From Acidobacteriaceae bacterium UBA1795 (lineage in GTDB: Bacteria > Acidobacteriota > Terriglobia > Terriglobales > Acidobacteriaceae): a DNA stretch of 6,525 bases. The translations under genes and the position numbers were made by a program. Shown here one piece after another: positions 1-5,467 of this stretch. The stretch spans positions 1 through 6,525 of the forward strand of contig DCFV01000103.1 of the NCBI GenBank assembly GCA_002314435.1, given 5' to 3'. Each line of letters opens with the position of its first letter. Within the stretch, counting starts at the first letter, position 1. The notes below the pieces were generated by a model. It was given only the letters and a program-made list of their open reading frames with translations. It had not been told where the DNA came from and searched no databases.

Positions 1-1203
1 CTGACGGTGTTTGACGGCCACGCCTGGCGCAGCTACACGCAGGAAGACGGTTTGATCTGGAACGACACGGACAGCTTTGCGCTGGCCGAAGATAAGGACG
101 GCAGCATCTGGGTAGGCACTTCAGGCGGCTTGAGCCACCTGCTCACGCCCCAGGACGCGGCCGCAAGCACGCCGCCGCCGCCGGCTTTCTCCAAAGTGAC
201 GTACGGTAACACGCTTCTGGGCAACGGATCCTCGGTGGGCTTTTCCTCGGATGTACTTGAAATCTCGATGGCGCTGCTGTCGTTCAAGGGCACGCAGGAC
301 GCAGGAATTCGCTACCGGCTTGTGGGTGGGCCGTCGTCGGAGTGGGAGGAGTCTCGTGAGATGCAGGTGCACTACCGCCACCTGCCCCCGGGCAGTTATC
401 GCTTTGAGGTGACGGAGATTGATCAGGCAGGCCATGCGGTCTCTCCGGTGGCTTCCTTCACCTTCCAAATCACGCCGCGCTGGTGGCAGCGCACCACGCT
501 GCGGGTTGGGCTGGGCCTGCTGGTCGTTGTTGTGTTGATTGTGATCTGGCGGCAGCGCGTGGGCGTACTGATCCGGCAGAAGAAGCAACTGGAAGCAGCA
601 GTGCAGCAGCGAACTGTCGATCTCCAGAGGGAGAAGATCGAACTGCTGAATACCAAGGAGCAGATGCGCCACTTTGCCGAGCGCGACGACCTGACCGGCC
701 TGTGGAATCACCGCATCATTGTTGAGCGGCTGCGCATCGAGGTCGACCGCTCGCGGCGCGAAGGGCAGGCTCTGAGCATCATCCTCGTAGACCTGGACTA
801 CTTCAAACGCATCAACGACACATTTGGGCATCCAGCCGGCGACATGGTACTGAAAGAAGCCAGCGCCATCTTCCAGCGGATGGTGCGCAGCTATGACTGG
901 GTGGGCCGATACGGCGGTGAGGAGTTCCTGCTCATTCTCCCGGGCTCCAGCTTTGTTCATGCCCAGCAGCGGGCCGAGGAACTGCGCGAAGCACTCGCAA
1001 CGGCGCAAGTGAGGGACGGAGAGACGCGCATTCCGGTGACGGCCAGCTTCGGCGTGGCGTGCGGATTTGCCGTCGCCCACGAGGACCTGATCCGTCGCGC
1101 AGATCAAGCGCTCTATCTGGCCAAGAACAAGGGGCGCAACTGTGTGGTGTCGGTGGAAGTGGACGCGCGCAAGGCAGCTCAGCACGCGGCCCAGGTGAAC
1201 TGA
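1..1203 (+). CDS. Membrane-bound sensory diguanylate cyclase, 5'-truncated (beta-propeller end, Y_Y_Y, TM, GGDEF)
   Basis: This is the C-terminal part of a one-component sensor that makes cyclic di-GMP from two GTP. The reading frame is open from base 1, so the true start lies outside the window; the GTG at 7 is only the first possible start inside it. Counting from that GTG: residues 1-46 are the last two-component-regulator propeller repeat (ending in IWVGTSGGLSHL); about 86-155 are a Y_Y_Y domain, which normally closes such propellers; about 165-182 form one hydrophobic membrane helix; about 186-225 look like a coiled-coil linker; 228-385 are the GGDEF domain. The active-site motif is GGEEF (bases 913-927), a permitted variant, and the metal-binding aspartate region is VDLDYF near residue 262. 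RSYD (886-897) lies exactly five residues before GGEEF, as in a product-inhibition I-site. The propeller is expected to be periplasmic. Full family members are about 1000 residues. The ligand is unknown. Confidence 0.93.
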   Translation: MTVFDGHAWRSYTQEDGLIWNDTDSFALAEDKDGSIWVGTSGGLSHLLTPQDAAASTPPPPAFSKVTYGNTLLGNGSSVGFSSDVLEISMALLSFKGTQDAGIRYRLVGGPSSEWEESREMQVHYRHLPPGSYRFEVTEIDQAGHAVSPVASFTFQITPRWWQRTTLRVGLGLLVVVVLIVIWRQRVGVLIRQKKQLEAAVQQRTVDLQREKIELLNTKEQMRHFAERDDLTGLWNHRIIVERLRIEVDRSRREGQALSIILVDLDYFKRINDTFGHPAGDMVLKEASAIFQRMVRSYDWVGRYGGEEFLLILPGSSFVHAQQRAEELREALATAQVRDGETRIPVTASFGVACGFAVAHEDLIRRADQALYLAKNKGRNCVVSVEVDARKAAQHAAQVN

Positions 1204-1240
1204 AACTAACTTCCCGACCGGCTGAGCAGGCTTCAGCTTC

Positions 1241-2458
1241 TTAATCGCAAACGAGGGAATCGGCAGGGAAGGCGGCTTCGTCTTCGGTCTCTTGTTCCAT
1301 TGCGCCAATTGGTGGCGCAGCGAAAAATGCGTCGACCTGTTCGAGGACAGCTGCGCCGGTTTTGGCGTGATAGATGGATTGGCGCAGCCTGGCCCCGCCG
1401 GCAACGCCGTGTGTGAACCAGCTTGCAAACTGCTTCATCTTACCGGCGGTCTCGCCCATGCGGGCGTCGCGGGGCAGCGCCTGGCTGGCCTCGGCCTCGT
1501 TCAGCAACATCTGGAAGTAGCCGCGGATCATGCGGTAGCGGTCGTCGGTGGTGGGTCGGTCGTAGCTTCCCGTGGCCGTGTATTGCGCAATCTGGCGAAA
1601 GATCCAGGGATTGGCCGGGGCGGCACGGCCGATCATGACGGCATCGCAGCCGGTCTGGGCGACCATGGTTGCCGCGTCCTCCGGGGTGCGGATGTCGCCG
1701 TTGCCGATGACGGGTATCCGGACGGCGTCTTTGACGGCAGCGATCCACTCCCAGCGGGCCTGGCCGGTGTAGCCCTGCTCGCGGGTGCGGGCGTGGAGCG
1801 CGACCGCATTGAGCCCTTCGGACTCGGCCATGCGGGCCAGCTCCACGCAAATGATTTGTGAGTCGCTCCAGCCAAGGCGGAATTTTACGGTGAAGGGGAT
1901 GGTGACCGCATTGCGAACAGAGCGGAAGATCTCGCCGATTTTGGGCAGATCGCGCAGCAGACCTGAGCCGCCATTGCAGCCGACCACGCGCTTTGCCGGG
2001 CAGCCAAGATTGAGGTCGACTAGGTCGAAGCCCGTGTCCTGCACGATGCGGGCGGCCTCGGCGAGGGTCTCGGCGTTGGAGCCGAACAACTGTGCGCCAA
2101 TGGGGTGCTCGTCATCGTAGAAAGTCAGGTACCGCTTCCGCTTGGACTCGCGCATGCGCGAGAGGCCGTCAGCCGAGGTGAACTCGGTCATCAGCAGGCC
2201 GCAGCCGGACTGGGCGTTGGTGACAGCGGCGTCGATCTCGGCGGCATCTGGCGTGGCGTGGGCGGAGAAAAGGCTGGCATGGCGGATGAAGCGGCGGAAA
2301 ACGGTGTCAGTCACGCCAGCCATCGGCGCGAGCACGGTGGCCGGAGTAACGGCGACGGGACCGATGCGCATCTCGGCTGGCACGCGTGCCTCAGACGGCA
2401 TCGCGTGCTCGCGCGGTTTGTCCCAGTCCTTGTTCACCGTGAACCCTTTGCCGGCCAT
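1241..2458 (-). CDS. dus: tRNA-dihydrouridine synthase, DusB-like, with an N-terminal insertion
   Basis: An FMN- and NADPH-dependent enzyme that reduces specific uridines in tRNA to dihydrouridine in the cytoplasm. Family landmarks occur in order: LAPMAGVTD (residues 43-51), LNLGCP with the expected catalytic Cys153, the VKFRLGW lysine (192), HARTREQGYTG (222-232), GNGD (252-255) and the phosphate-binding MIGRA segment (275-279) followed by NPWIF. The C-terminal helical part with GKMKQFASWFTHGV agrees with DusB-type proteins. At 405 residues it is longer than the usual 320-350. The excess is an N-terminal extension of about 30 residues and an insert of about 25 residues (roughly 60-85) between the first strand motif and MTEFTSADGL. 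The ATG at 2458 is chosen because GAGG lies 7 nt upstream; Met20 is an alternative start without such support. It lies downstream of rpmE on the same strand and converges on the diguanylate cyclase, 37 bp from its stop. Which tRNA position it modifies cannot be read from sequence. Confidence 0.95.
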   Translation of the reverse strand: MAGKGFTVNKDWDKPREHAMPSEARVPAEMRIGPVAVTPATVLAPMAGVTDTVFRRFIRHASLFSAHATPDAAEIDAAVTNAQSGCGLLMTEFTSADGLSRMRESKRKRYLTFYDDEHPIGAQLFGSNAETLAEAARIVQDTGFDLVDLNLGCPAKRVVGCNGGSGLLRDLPKIGEIFRSVRNAVTIPFTVKFRLGWSDSQIICVELARMAESEGLNAVALHARTREQGYTGQARWEWIAAVKDAVRIPVIGNGDIRTPEDAATMVAQTGCDAVMIGRAAPANPWIFRQIAQYTATGSYDRPTTDDRYRMIRGYFQMLLNEAEASQALPRDARMGETAGKMKQFASWFTHGVAGGARLRQSIYHAKTGAAVLEQVDAFFAAPPIGAMEQETEDEAAFPADSLVCD

Positions 2459-2465
2459 ACTGCTG

Positions 2466-2470
2466 CCTCA
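2466..2470 (-). promoter_or_regulatory. Ribosome binding site of dus
   Basis: On the minus strand TGAGG lies 7 nt before the ATG at 2458. This decides the long N-terminus of the Dus protein over the internal Met20. It lies about 8 nt downstream of the dyad at 2479-2496. Confidence 0.7.
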
Positions 2471-2478
2471 CTTCTGCT

Positions 2479-2496
2479 GGTCAGCAACTGCTGACC
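2479..2496 (-). repeat. Inverted repeat in the dus leader
   Basis: GGTCAGCA-AC-TGCTGACC is a perfect 8-bp dyad with a 2-nt centre. It can be extended by a T-G wobble and a C-G pair to 2477-2498. It sits directly before the dus ribosome binding site. It could be a protein operator or, in RNA, a stem-loop close to the site of translation initiation. No regulator is identifiable from sequence. Confidence 0.6.
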
Positions 2497-2522
2497 GGCG
2501 CTTAACCCTGTCCCTGAACAGC

Positions 2523-2552
2523 AGTGGGCCCCCGCCGTGGCGGGGGCCCACT
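2523..2552 (-). terminator. Strong GC-rich hairpin after rpmE, terminator-like but without a U tract
   Basis: AGTGGGCCCCCGCC and its exact reverse complement are separated by GT, giving a perfect 14-bp stem (effective loop of four). It begins 23 bp after the rpmE stop and ends 64 bp before the dus start. The position fits a transcription terminator or 3'-end stabiliser for rpmE. Neither strand has a T-run after the stem, so it is not a textbook intrinsic terminator. Partial read-through into dus is plausible because I see no convincing promoter between it and dus. Confidence 0.6.
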
Positions 2553-2575
2553 CTAACCCAGCTTCTGAGCGGCTG

Positions 2576-2797
2576 TTACTTCGCCGCCGTCTCGGCCTTC
2601 GCGTATTTGCGGCGGAAGCGCTCGACGCGCCCGGCTGTGTCGACCAGGCGCTGCTTGCCGGTGAAGAACGGGTGGCAGACCGAGCAGATTTCCACGTGGA
2701 TGTCGCCCTTGTGGGTCGACCGGGTTTCAAAATTGTTGCCGCAGGCGCACATCACGCGCACAGCGTCGTAAACGGGGTGGATCTTTTCCTTGGGCAT
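2576..2797 (-). CDS. rpmE: Ribosomal protein bL31, zinc-binding form
   Basis: A 73-residue protein of the large ribosomal subunit at the central protuberance and intersubunit bridge. The start MPKEKIHPVY, the core CHPFFTGKQR and the tail GRVERFRRKY match the bL31 family closely. Four cysteines (17, 19, 38, 41) in a CxC...CxxC arrangement match the zinc-carrying (C+) form rather than the zinc-free paralogue, so zinc limitation would be expected to affect it. The reading frame stays open upstream to 2950, but homology, normal length and the promoter at 2829-2857 fix the ATG at 2797. A purine-rich AGGAAAGG lies about 12 nt upstream, a rather long spacing. It lies 70 bp after the SGNH hydrolase and before dus on the same strand. 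The tail KAETAAK is a short extra beyond the conserved fold. Confidence 0.97.
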   Translation of the reverse strand: MPKEKIHPVYDAVRVMCACGNNFETRSTHKGDIHVEICSVCHPFFTGKQRLVDTAGRVERFRRKYAKAETAAK

Positions 2798-2828
2798 CTC
2801 TGAATGGAACCTTTCCTGCAGTACTCCT

Positions 2829-2857
2829 ATTGTAAGTGGATTCGGGATTGAGCGCAA
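2829..2857 (-). promoter_or_regulatory. Sigma-70-type promoter for rpmE
   Basis: On the minus strand TTGCGC (2857-2852) and TACAAT (2834-2829) are separated by exactly 17 bp. The -35 matches TTGACA at four of six positions and the -10 matches TATAAT at five of six. Transcription would start near 2822, giving a leader of about 25 nt before the rpmE ATG. The -35 begins about 10 bp after the stop of the hydrolase gene, so rpmE can be transcribed independently of it. Confidence 0.7.
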
Positions 2858-2867
2858 TCGATGCAGG

Positions 2868-3668
2868 TTATTGCCTGAGCGCCTGTTCAATCGCGGCCTG
2901 GGCCAGCGGGGCCATGATGGCGTAGCCGGCGGGCAACGGGTGGACACCATCCTGGCTGAGTGCCGAGGGCAGGCCTTCGCGAACGTCCTTCATAGCAGAG
3001 TGATAGTCGAGGTAGAGAAAGCCCTTTTCTGCGGCGTATTTACGGAGCCAGGCGTTGATCGCGTCAATCTTGGGTGCGGGGGTGAGTCCGGGCTGCCAGG
3101 GGTAGTCGAATGCGGGCAGGATGGAGCAGAGCACGACGCGGATGCCATTCGCGTGGGCCAGTTCCGCCATGGAGGCGAGGTTATCCTCGATCTGCTCGGG
3201 CGTCGAGGGGCCGGTGTTGCCAGCGATGTCGTTGGTGCCCGCGAGAATGAGGACGACCTTGGGCTTGAGGGCGATCACATCCTGGCGGAACCGGACCAGC
3301 ATCTGCGGGGTGGTTTGGCCGCTGATGCCGCGATTCACGTAGGGCTTGCCGGGGAACGACTGGTCGAGATGCCAGCCTTCGGTGATGGAGTCGCCCATGA
3401 ACACGACGCGGTTTTCGCCCGCGGCGGGTGGACCGAGCTTCACATTCTCCTCCTTGAAGCGTTCGAGCCAGGGAAAGTCGGTGGTAAGTCGGCGGTCGTG
3501 CGTCTGCCAGTAGTCGTTGTCGGTGTGCTGTGTGGGCGCAACTTTGGTGGGCGCAGGCGCGACAGTTTCCGGCTTGGACGCCGTTTCCTGGGCGCGCAGG
3601 CGGACGGGCACGAATGACGCGGCCACGACGAGGGCTGCGCAGGCAACACGCAAGGCAATTCGATTCAC
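2868..3668 (-). CDS. Secreted SGNH/GDSL-family hydrolase (esterase/acylhydrolase)
   Basis: A 266-residue exported hydrolase of the SGNH superfamily, whose members remove acyl or acetyl groups from lipids or carbohydrates. It starts at GTG 3668, with AGGAG 8 nt upstream. The N-terminus NRIALR, then a hydrophobic core of about 15 residues, then RLRAQ is a signal peptide with likely cleavage near residues 26-27. A Pro/Thr/Ala-rich stretch (28-48) follows. All four blocks are present: GDSITEG with nucleophile Ser94, GISGQ with Gly117, GTND with Asn146, and DGVHP with Asp240 and His243. The layout resembles GDSL-like family 2, including bacterial proteins compared with platelet-activating-factor acetylhydrolase. 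The substrate is not determinable; a polysaccharide deacetylase role is possible. The frame is open upstream to 4187, but that part overlaps the opposite gene and lacks a signal peptide. It is divergent from the DnaC-like gene. Confidence 0.92.
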   Translation of the reverse strand: MNRIALRVACAALVVAASFVPVRLRAQETASKPETVAPAPTKVAPTQHTDNDYWQTHDRRLTTDFPWLERFKEENVKLGPPAAGENRVVFMGDSITEGWHLDQSFPGKPYVNRGISGQTTPQMLVRFRQDVIALKPKVVLILAGTNDIAGNTGPSTPEQIEDNLASMAELAHANGIRVVLCSILPAFDYPWQPGLTPAPKIDAINAWLRKYAAEKGFLYLDYHSAMKDVREGLPSALSQDGVHPLPAGYAIMAPLAQAAIEQALRQ

Positions 3669-3675
3669 GCGGGAC

Positions 3676-3681
3676 TCTCCT
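3676..3681 (-). promoter_or_regulatory. Ribosome binding site fixing the GTG start of the hydrolase
   Basis: AGGAGA on the minus strand lies 7-8 nt upstream of the GTG at 3668. Together with the signal peptide that begins there, it sets the start of the hydrolase and rules out the much longer open frame. Confidence 0.75.
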
Positions 3682-3723
3682 GAATTGGGGCGCGGACAAG
3701 CGCGCTCTTTTCTTTGCGCTCCG

Positions 3724-3729
3724 ATTATA
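3724..3729 (-). promoter_or_regulatory. Candidate -10 element for the SGNH hydrolase
   Basis: The minus strand carries a perfect TATAAT 55 bp before the GTG start, implying transcription from about 3717. No good -35 sequence is found 16-18 bp further upstream (the region is GCGC-rich), so this is a partial promoter call. Confidence 0.45.
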
Positions 3730-3833
3730 GGACGCCGCGTGCGGGTGGCGCGCTGCTCAGGAGTTTTCCACACAACGGGACGCGATCCGCACCTAAGCAC
3801 GCAGCGGCCACATGCGCTAGGCTTTGAAGAGTT

Positions 3834-4592
3834 ATGAGTACCTGCACGATTTGCGGTGGCATCGGCCTGGTGGAGCACCTCACCGAAAAAGGCATCTGGG
3901 TTTCGCGGCCCTGCGAGTGCCAACAGATGGAGCGCTATCACAAGCGATTGGCGTCGGCGAAGATTCCCGAGCGCTACCGGCACTGCTCGCTGGACTCTTA
4001 CGAAACCGGCTTCCGCGGAGCCAATCCGTCGCTGGCGCAAGCCCTGATGACCGCGCGTAAGTATGCTGAGGCCTATCCGATTGACACTGGTGGCAACGGC
4101 CTCCTGTTTGTGGGCACGGCGGGGCTGGGCAAGACGCACCTGGCCGTGGGCGTGCTGCAGCGGCTGGTGCAGGAGCGCGGTGTCCACGGCCTCTTCTGCG
4201 ACTACCGCGAACTGCTCAAGAACATCCAGAACAGCTACAATTCGACGGTGAACACCACGGAGCTGGAGCTGCTGAAGCCGGTATTTGCGGCCGAGGTCCT
4301 GGTGCTGGACGACCTTGGAGCGCAGAAGCCGAACGAGTGGGTATGGGATACGGTGGCGCTGATCCTCAACACGCGCTACAACAATCGCCAGTCAACGATC
4401 ATCACCACCAACTACCCGGATCTACCTGCGGGCGGCGGCGTGCAAACCGAAGCGCAGCGCGCAGCGCGCGAGCAGACTCTGGGCGACCGCATCGGCGACC
4501 GCATGCGCTCGCGCCTGGCCGAGATGTGCGTGCGGATCGAGATGAGCGGCGAGGACTTCAGGCAGTCGGTAAAGCGGGCTCGGTTCGGCTGA
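3834..4592 (+). CDS. DnaC/DnaI-like AAA+ ATPase with an N-terminal four-cysteine motif
   Basis: A 252-residue ATPase of the IstB/DnaC group, whose characterised members load the replicative helicase or act with a transposase. Cys4, Cys7, Cys27 and Cys29 (CTIC ... CEC) probably bind zinc. Residues 30-85 form a helical linker. The AAA+ core has Walker A GTAGLGKT (94-101) followed by HLA, Walker B VLVLDDLG (155-162), the sensor-1 region IITTNY (189-194), and a C-terminal GDRMRSRLAEMC segment typical of the arginine-finger and sensor-2 region. No IstA-type transposase is adjacent, which favours a chromosomal helicase-loader-like role over a transposition helper. The ATG at 3834 keeps the cysteine motif; upstream GAAG is only 4 nt away, so the ribosome binding site is weak. 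The DUF1648 gene follows after 20 bp, probably in one operon. A role as the cell's own loader is inference. Confidence 0.88.
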   Translation: MSTCTICGGIGLVEHLTEKGIWVSRPCECQQMERYHKRLASAKIPERYRHCSLDSYETGFRGANPSLAQALMTARKYAEAYPIDTGGNGLLFVGTAGLGKTHLAVGVLQRLVQERGVHGLFCDYRELLKNIQNSYNSTVNTTELELLKPVFAAEVLVLDDLGAQKPNEWVWDTVALILNTRYNNRQSTIITTNYPDLPAGGGVQTEAQRAAREQTLGDRIGDRMRSRLAEMCVRIEMSGEDFRQSVKRARFG

Positions 4593-4612
4593 GGACAGGG
4601 AAAAGGCAGTCA

Positions 4613-5104
4613 ATGGAGATTCCGATGCGCAAGTCGGCGGAGATTCTGGGGCTGTTCGGGCTGGGATTGCTGATGTGGCAGACGTGGAGTGCGCTGTGGG
4701 GGCCAGACCGGCTGCCAGAGCGTGTGCCGACCCACTTTGATGCGGCGGGCAACGCCAACGCCTGGGGCTCGCCGTGGGGCATGATCCTGTTGCCGGTGAT
4801 CGCCTTCGGCGTCTACCTGCTGATGTCGGTGGTGGCGCGGTTTCCGCAGTCCTTCAACTACCCGGTGCGGAAAACACCCGAGAACCTGCCGCGGCTGCAG
4901 GACGTGACTCTGAATATGCTGGCGTGGGTAAAGGCACAGATCGCGTGCCTGTTTGCGGTGTTGCAGTGGACATTTGTGCAATCGGCGCGCAGTGGCGATG
5001 GGCGGTTGTTTCCGAAGATCGTGCCGGTGTTTCTGGTGCTGATTTTCGGGACGGTGGGAGCGCACATGATCGCCCTGGTGCGCGCGGGGCGAAGCAGGCC
5101 CTAG
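4613..5104 (+). CDS. DUF1648 family membrane protein
   Basis: A 163-residue inner-membrane protein. The segment LPERVPTHFDAAGNANAWGS (residues 34-53), just after the first helix, is the hallmark of DUF1648, found in bacterial integral membrane proteins of unknown function and in SdpI-like proteins. Four hydrophobic segments are visible at about 10-29, 55-75, 100-122 and 136-156. The ATG at 4613 has AAAAGG 6 nt upstream. A second ATG at 4625 has GGAG 6 nt upstream and would give 159 residues beginning MRKSAEILG; either could be used. It starts 20 bp after the ATPase stop and is probably cotranscribed. The stop codon lies in a CTAG shared with the convergent small gene. An immunity or signal-transduction role as in SdpI has no support here, because no toxin-like neighbour is visible. 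Confidence 0.85.
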   Translation: MEIPMRKSAEILGLFGLGLLMWQTWSALWGPDRLPERVPTHFDAAGNANAWGSPWGMILLPVIAFGVYLLMSVVARFPQSFNYPVRKTPENLPRLQDVTLNMLAWVKAQIACLFAVLQWTFVQSARSGDGRLFPKIVPVFLVLIFGTVGAHMIALVRAGRSRP

Positions 5105-5229
5105 AATACCCAAACTGTGGCGAGCACCATGAGAATGGCGGCCACGGTTACGGCCCGATAGGTATGGTCCTCGCAGCGGGGCGGAGCGCCGTTGAGAGAA
5201 AGAACTCCGAGATGGGTTGAGTGCTGCAT
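5101..5229 (-). CDS. Small membrane protein, 42 residues, C-terminal transmembrane helix
   Basis: A short gene not previously recognised by me as a family. The ATG (5229-5227) has GAGGAAG 8 nt upstream, one of the best ribosome binding sites in the window. The protein begins MQHSTHLGVLSLNGAPPR. A polar stretch, CEDHTYR (residues 19-25), is followed by an uninterrupted hydrophobic segment of 17 residues (26-42) that ends in VWVF at the very C-terminus. This is the layout of a tail-anchored or single-pass small membrane protein with the N-terminus probably in the cytoplasm. The stop TAG overlaps the stop of the DUF1648 gene in the palindrome CTAG (5101-5104). Function is unknown. Evidence for being real is the ribosome binding site, the coherent membrane segment and the exact convergent packing; conservation has not been checked. 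Confidence 0.6.
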   Translation of the reverse strand: MQHSTHLGVLSLNGAPPRCEDHTYRAVTVAAILMVLATVWVF

Positions 5230-5237
5230 CGTGTGGT

Positions 5238-5244
5238 CTTCCTC
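5238..5244 (-). promoter_or_regulatory. Ribosome binding site of the 42-residue gene
   Basis: GAGGAAG on the minus strand, 8 nt before the ATG at 5229. It is the main evidence that the short minus-strand frame is translated. An imperfect dyad, GAAC...GTTC (5271-5286), lies about 27 bp further upstream and may be part of its control region. Confidence 0.6.
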
Positions 5245-5454
5245 AAGGTGGTTCCAGTGAATACGGCGGTGAACGGTATCCGGTTCCGCAGTCTTGTTAT
5301 GCTCCCCTTCTTACAAGCAGGGAATTACATAAAAGATGTAGAAGAGCGAAAGCGGGATGCATTCTATCGAGCCTTTATCGGCGCTTGTGTGCGGATTCAT
5401 CATCCCTTGACGAGAGAAACGAGCGGGCATCGGGAAATCACATGGCAGCGGGTG

Positions 5455-5460
5455 TAAAAT
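5455..5460 (+). promoter_or_regulatory. Candidate -10 element for a leaderless transcript
   Basis: TAAAAT (five of six matches to TATAAT) ends 7 nt before the GTG at 5468. The expected transcription start falls on the first base of that GTG. No convincing -35 is present (GGGAAA at 17-bp spacing). Confidence 0.45.
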
Positions 5461-5467
5461 CTCGCTC

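Larger units (their letters stand above)
5230..5467. other. Divergent intergenic region
   Basis: This 238-bp stretch separates the leftward 42-residue gene from the rightward membrane protein and must hold both control regions. Visible items are the ribosome binding site at 5238-5244, an imperfect palindrome at 5271-5286, a small TACAT-AAAAG-ATGTA dyad at 5326-5340 in an AT-rich patch, a TTGACG (5407-5412) without a matching -10, and TAAAAT at 5455-5460. An open plus-strand frame from 5221 to 5457 lacks a ribosome binding site and I do not call it a gene. Confidence 0.5.

Noticed and set aside
168..183. Short GCC triplet run in the diguanylate cyclase gene
   Set aside because: It encodes a Pro run in the linker between propeller and Y_Y_Y domain and is ordinary in GC-rich coding DNA.
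1221..1237. Hairpin GCTGA-N7-TCAGC between the convergent diguanylate cyclase and dus genes
   Set aside because: Only a 5-bp stem with no T-run on either strand; too weak to call a terminator.
121..1428. Long minus-strand open frame of 435 codons
   Set aside because: It is antisense to the diguanylate cyclase and overlaps the end of dus. Its protein is Arg/His/Leu-rich with no domain, a usual product of GC-rich antisense frames.
1292..1861. Plus-strand open frame of 189 codons opposite dus
   Set aside because: Gly/Ala/Val-rich low-information protein lying wholly within the dus gene on the other strand; no ribosome binding site or motif.
2798..2950. N-terminal extension of the bL31 frame
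   Set aside because: The added residues are Arg/Pro-rich without homology, would overlap the hydrolase gene, and lie upstream of a good promoter whose start site is near 2822.
2790..3617. Plus-strand open frame of 275 codons opposite the SGNH hydrolase
   Set aside because: Antisense to a gene with all catalytic blocks; the translated protein has no recognisable domain and also runs over the rpmE promoter.
3818..3823. TAGGCT as a -10 element for the DnaC-like gene
   Set aside because: Weak match with no -35 at a proper distance; the promoter of this gene is left unassigned.
3669..4187. N-terminal extension of the SGNH hydrolase frame
   Set aside because: It would bury the signal peptide and overlap the divergent ATPase gene; the GTG at 3668 has AGGAG at ideal spacing.
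5407..5412. TTGACG as a -35 element
   Set aside because: No -10-like hexamer occurs 16-18 bp downstream, and the TAAAAT at 5455 is 42 bp away.
5221..5457. Plus-strand open frame of 78 codons starting with GTG
   Set aside because: No Shine-Dalgarno, third codon positions much less GC-rich than neighbours, no motif, and it overlaps the control regions of two flanking genes. A small chance remains that it is real.
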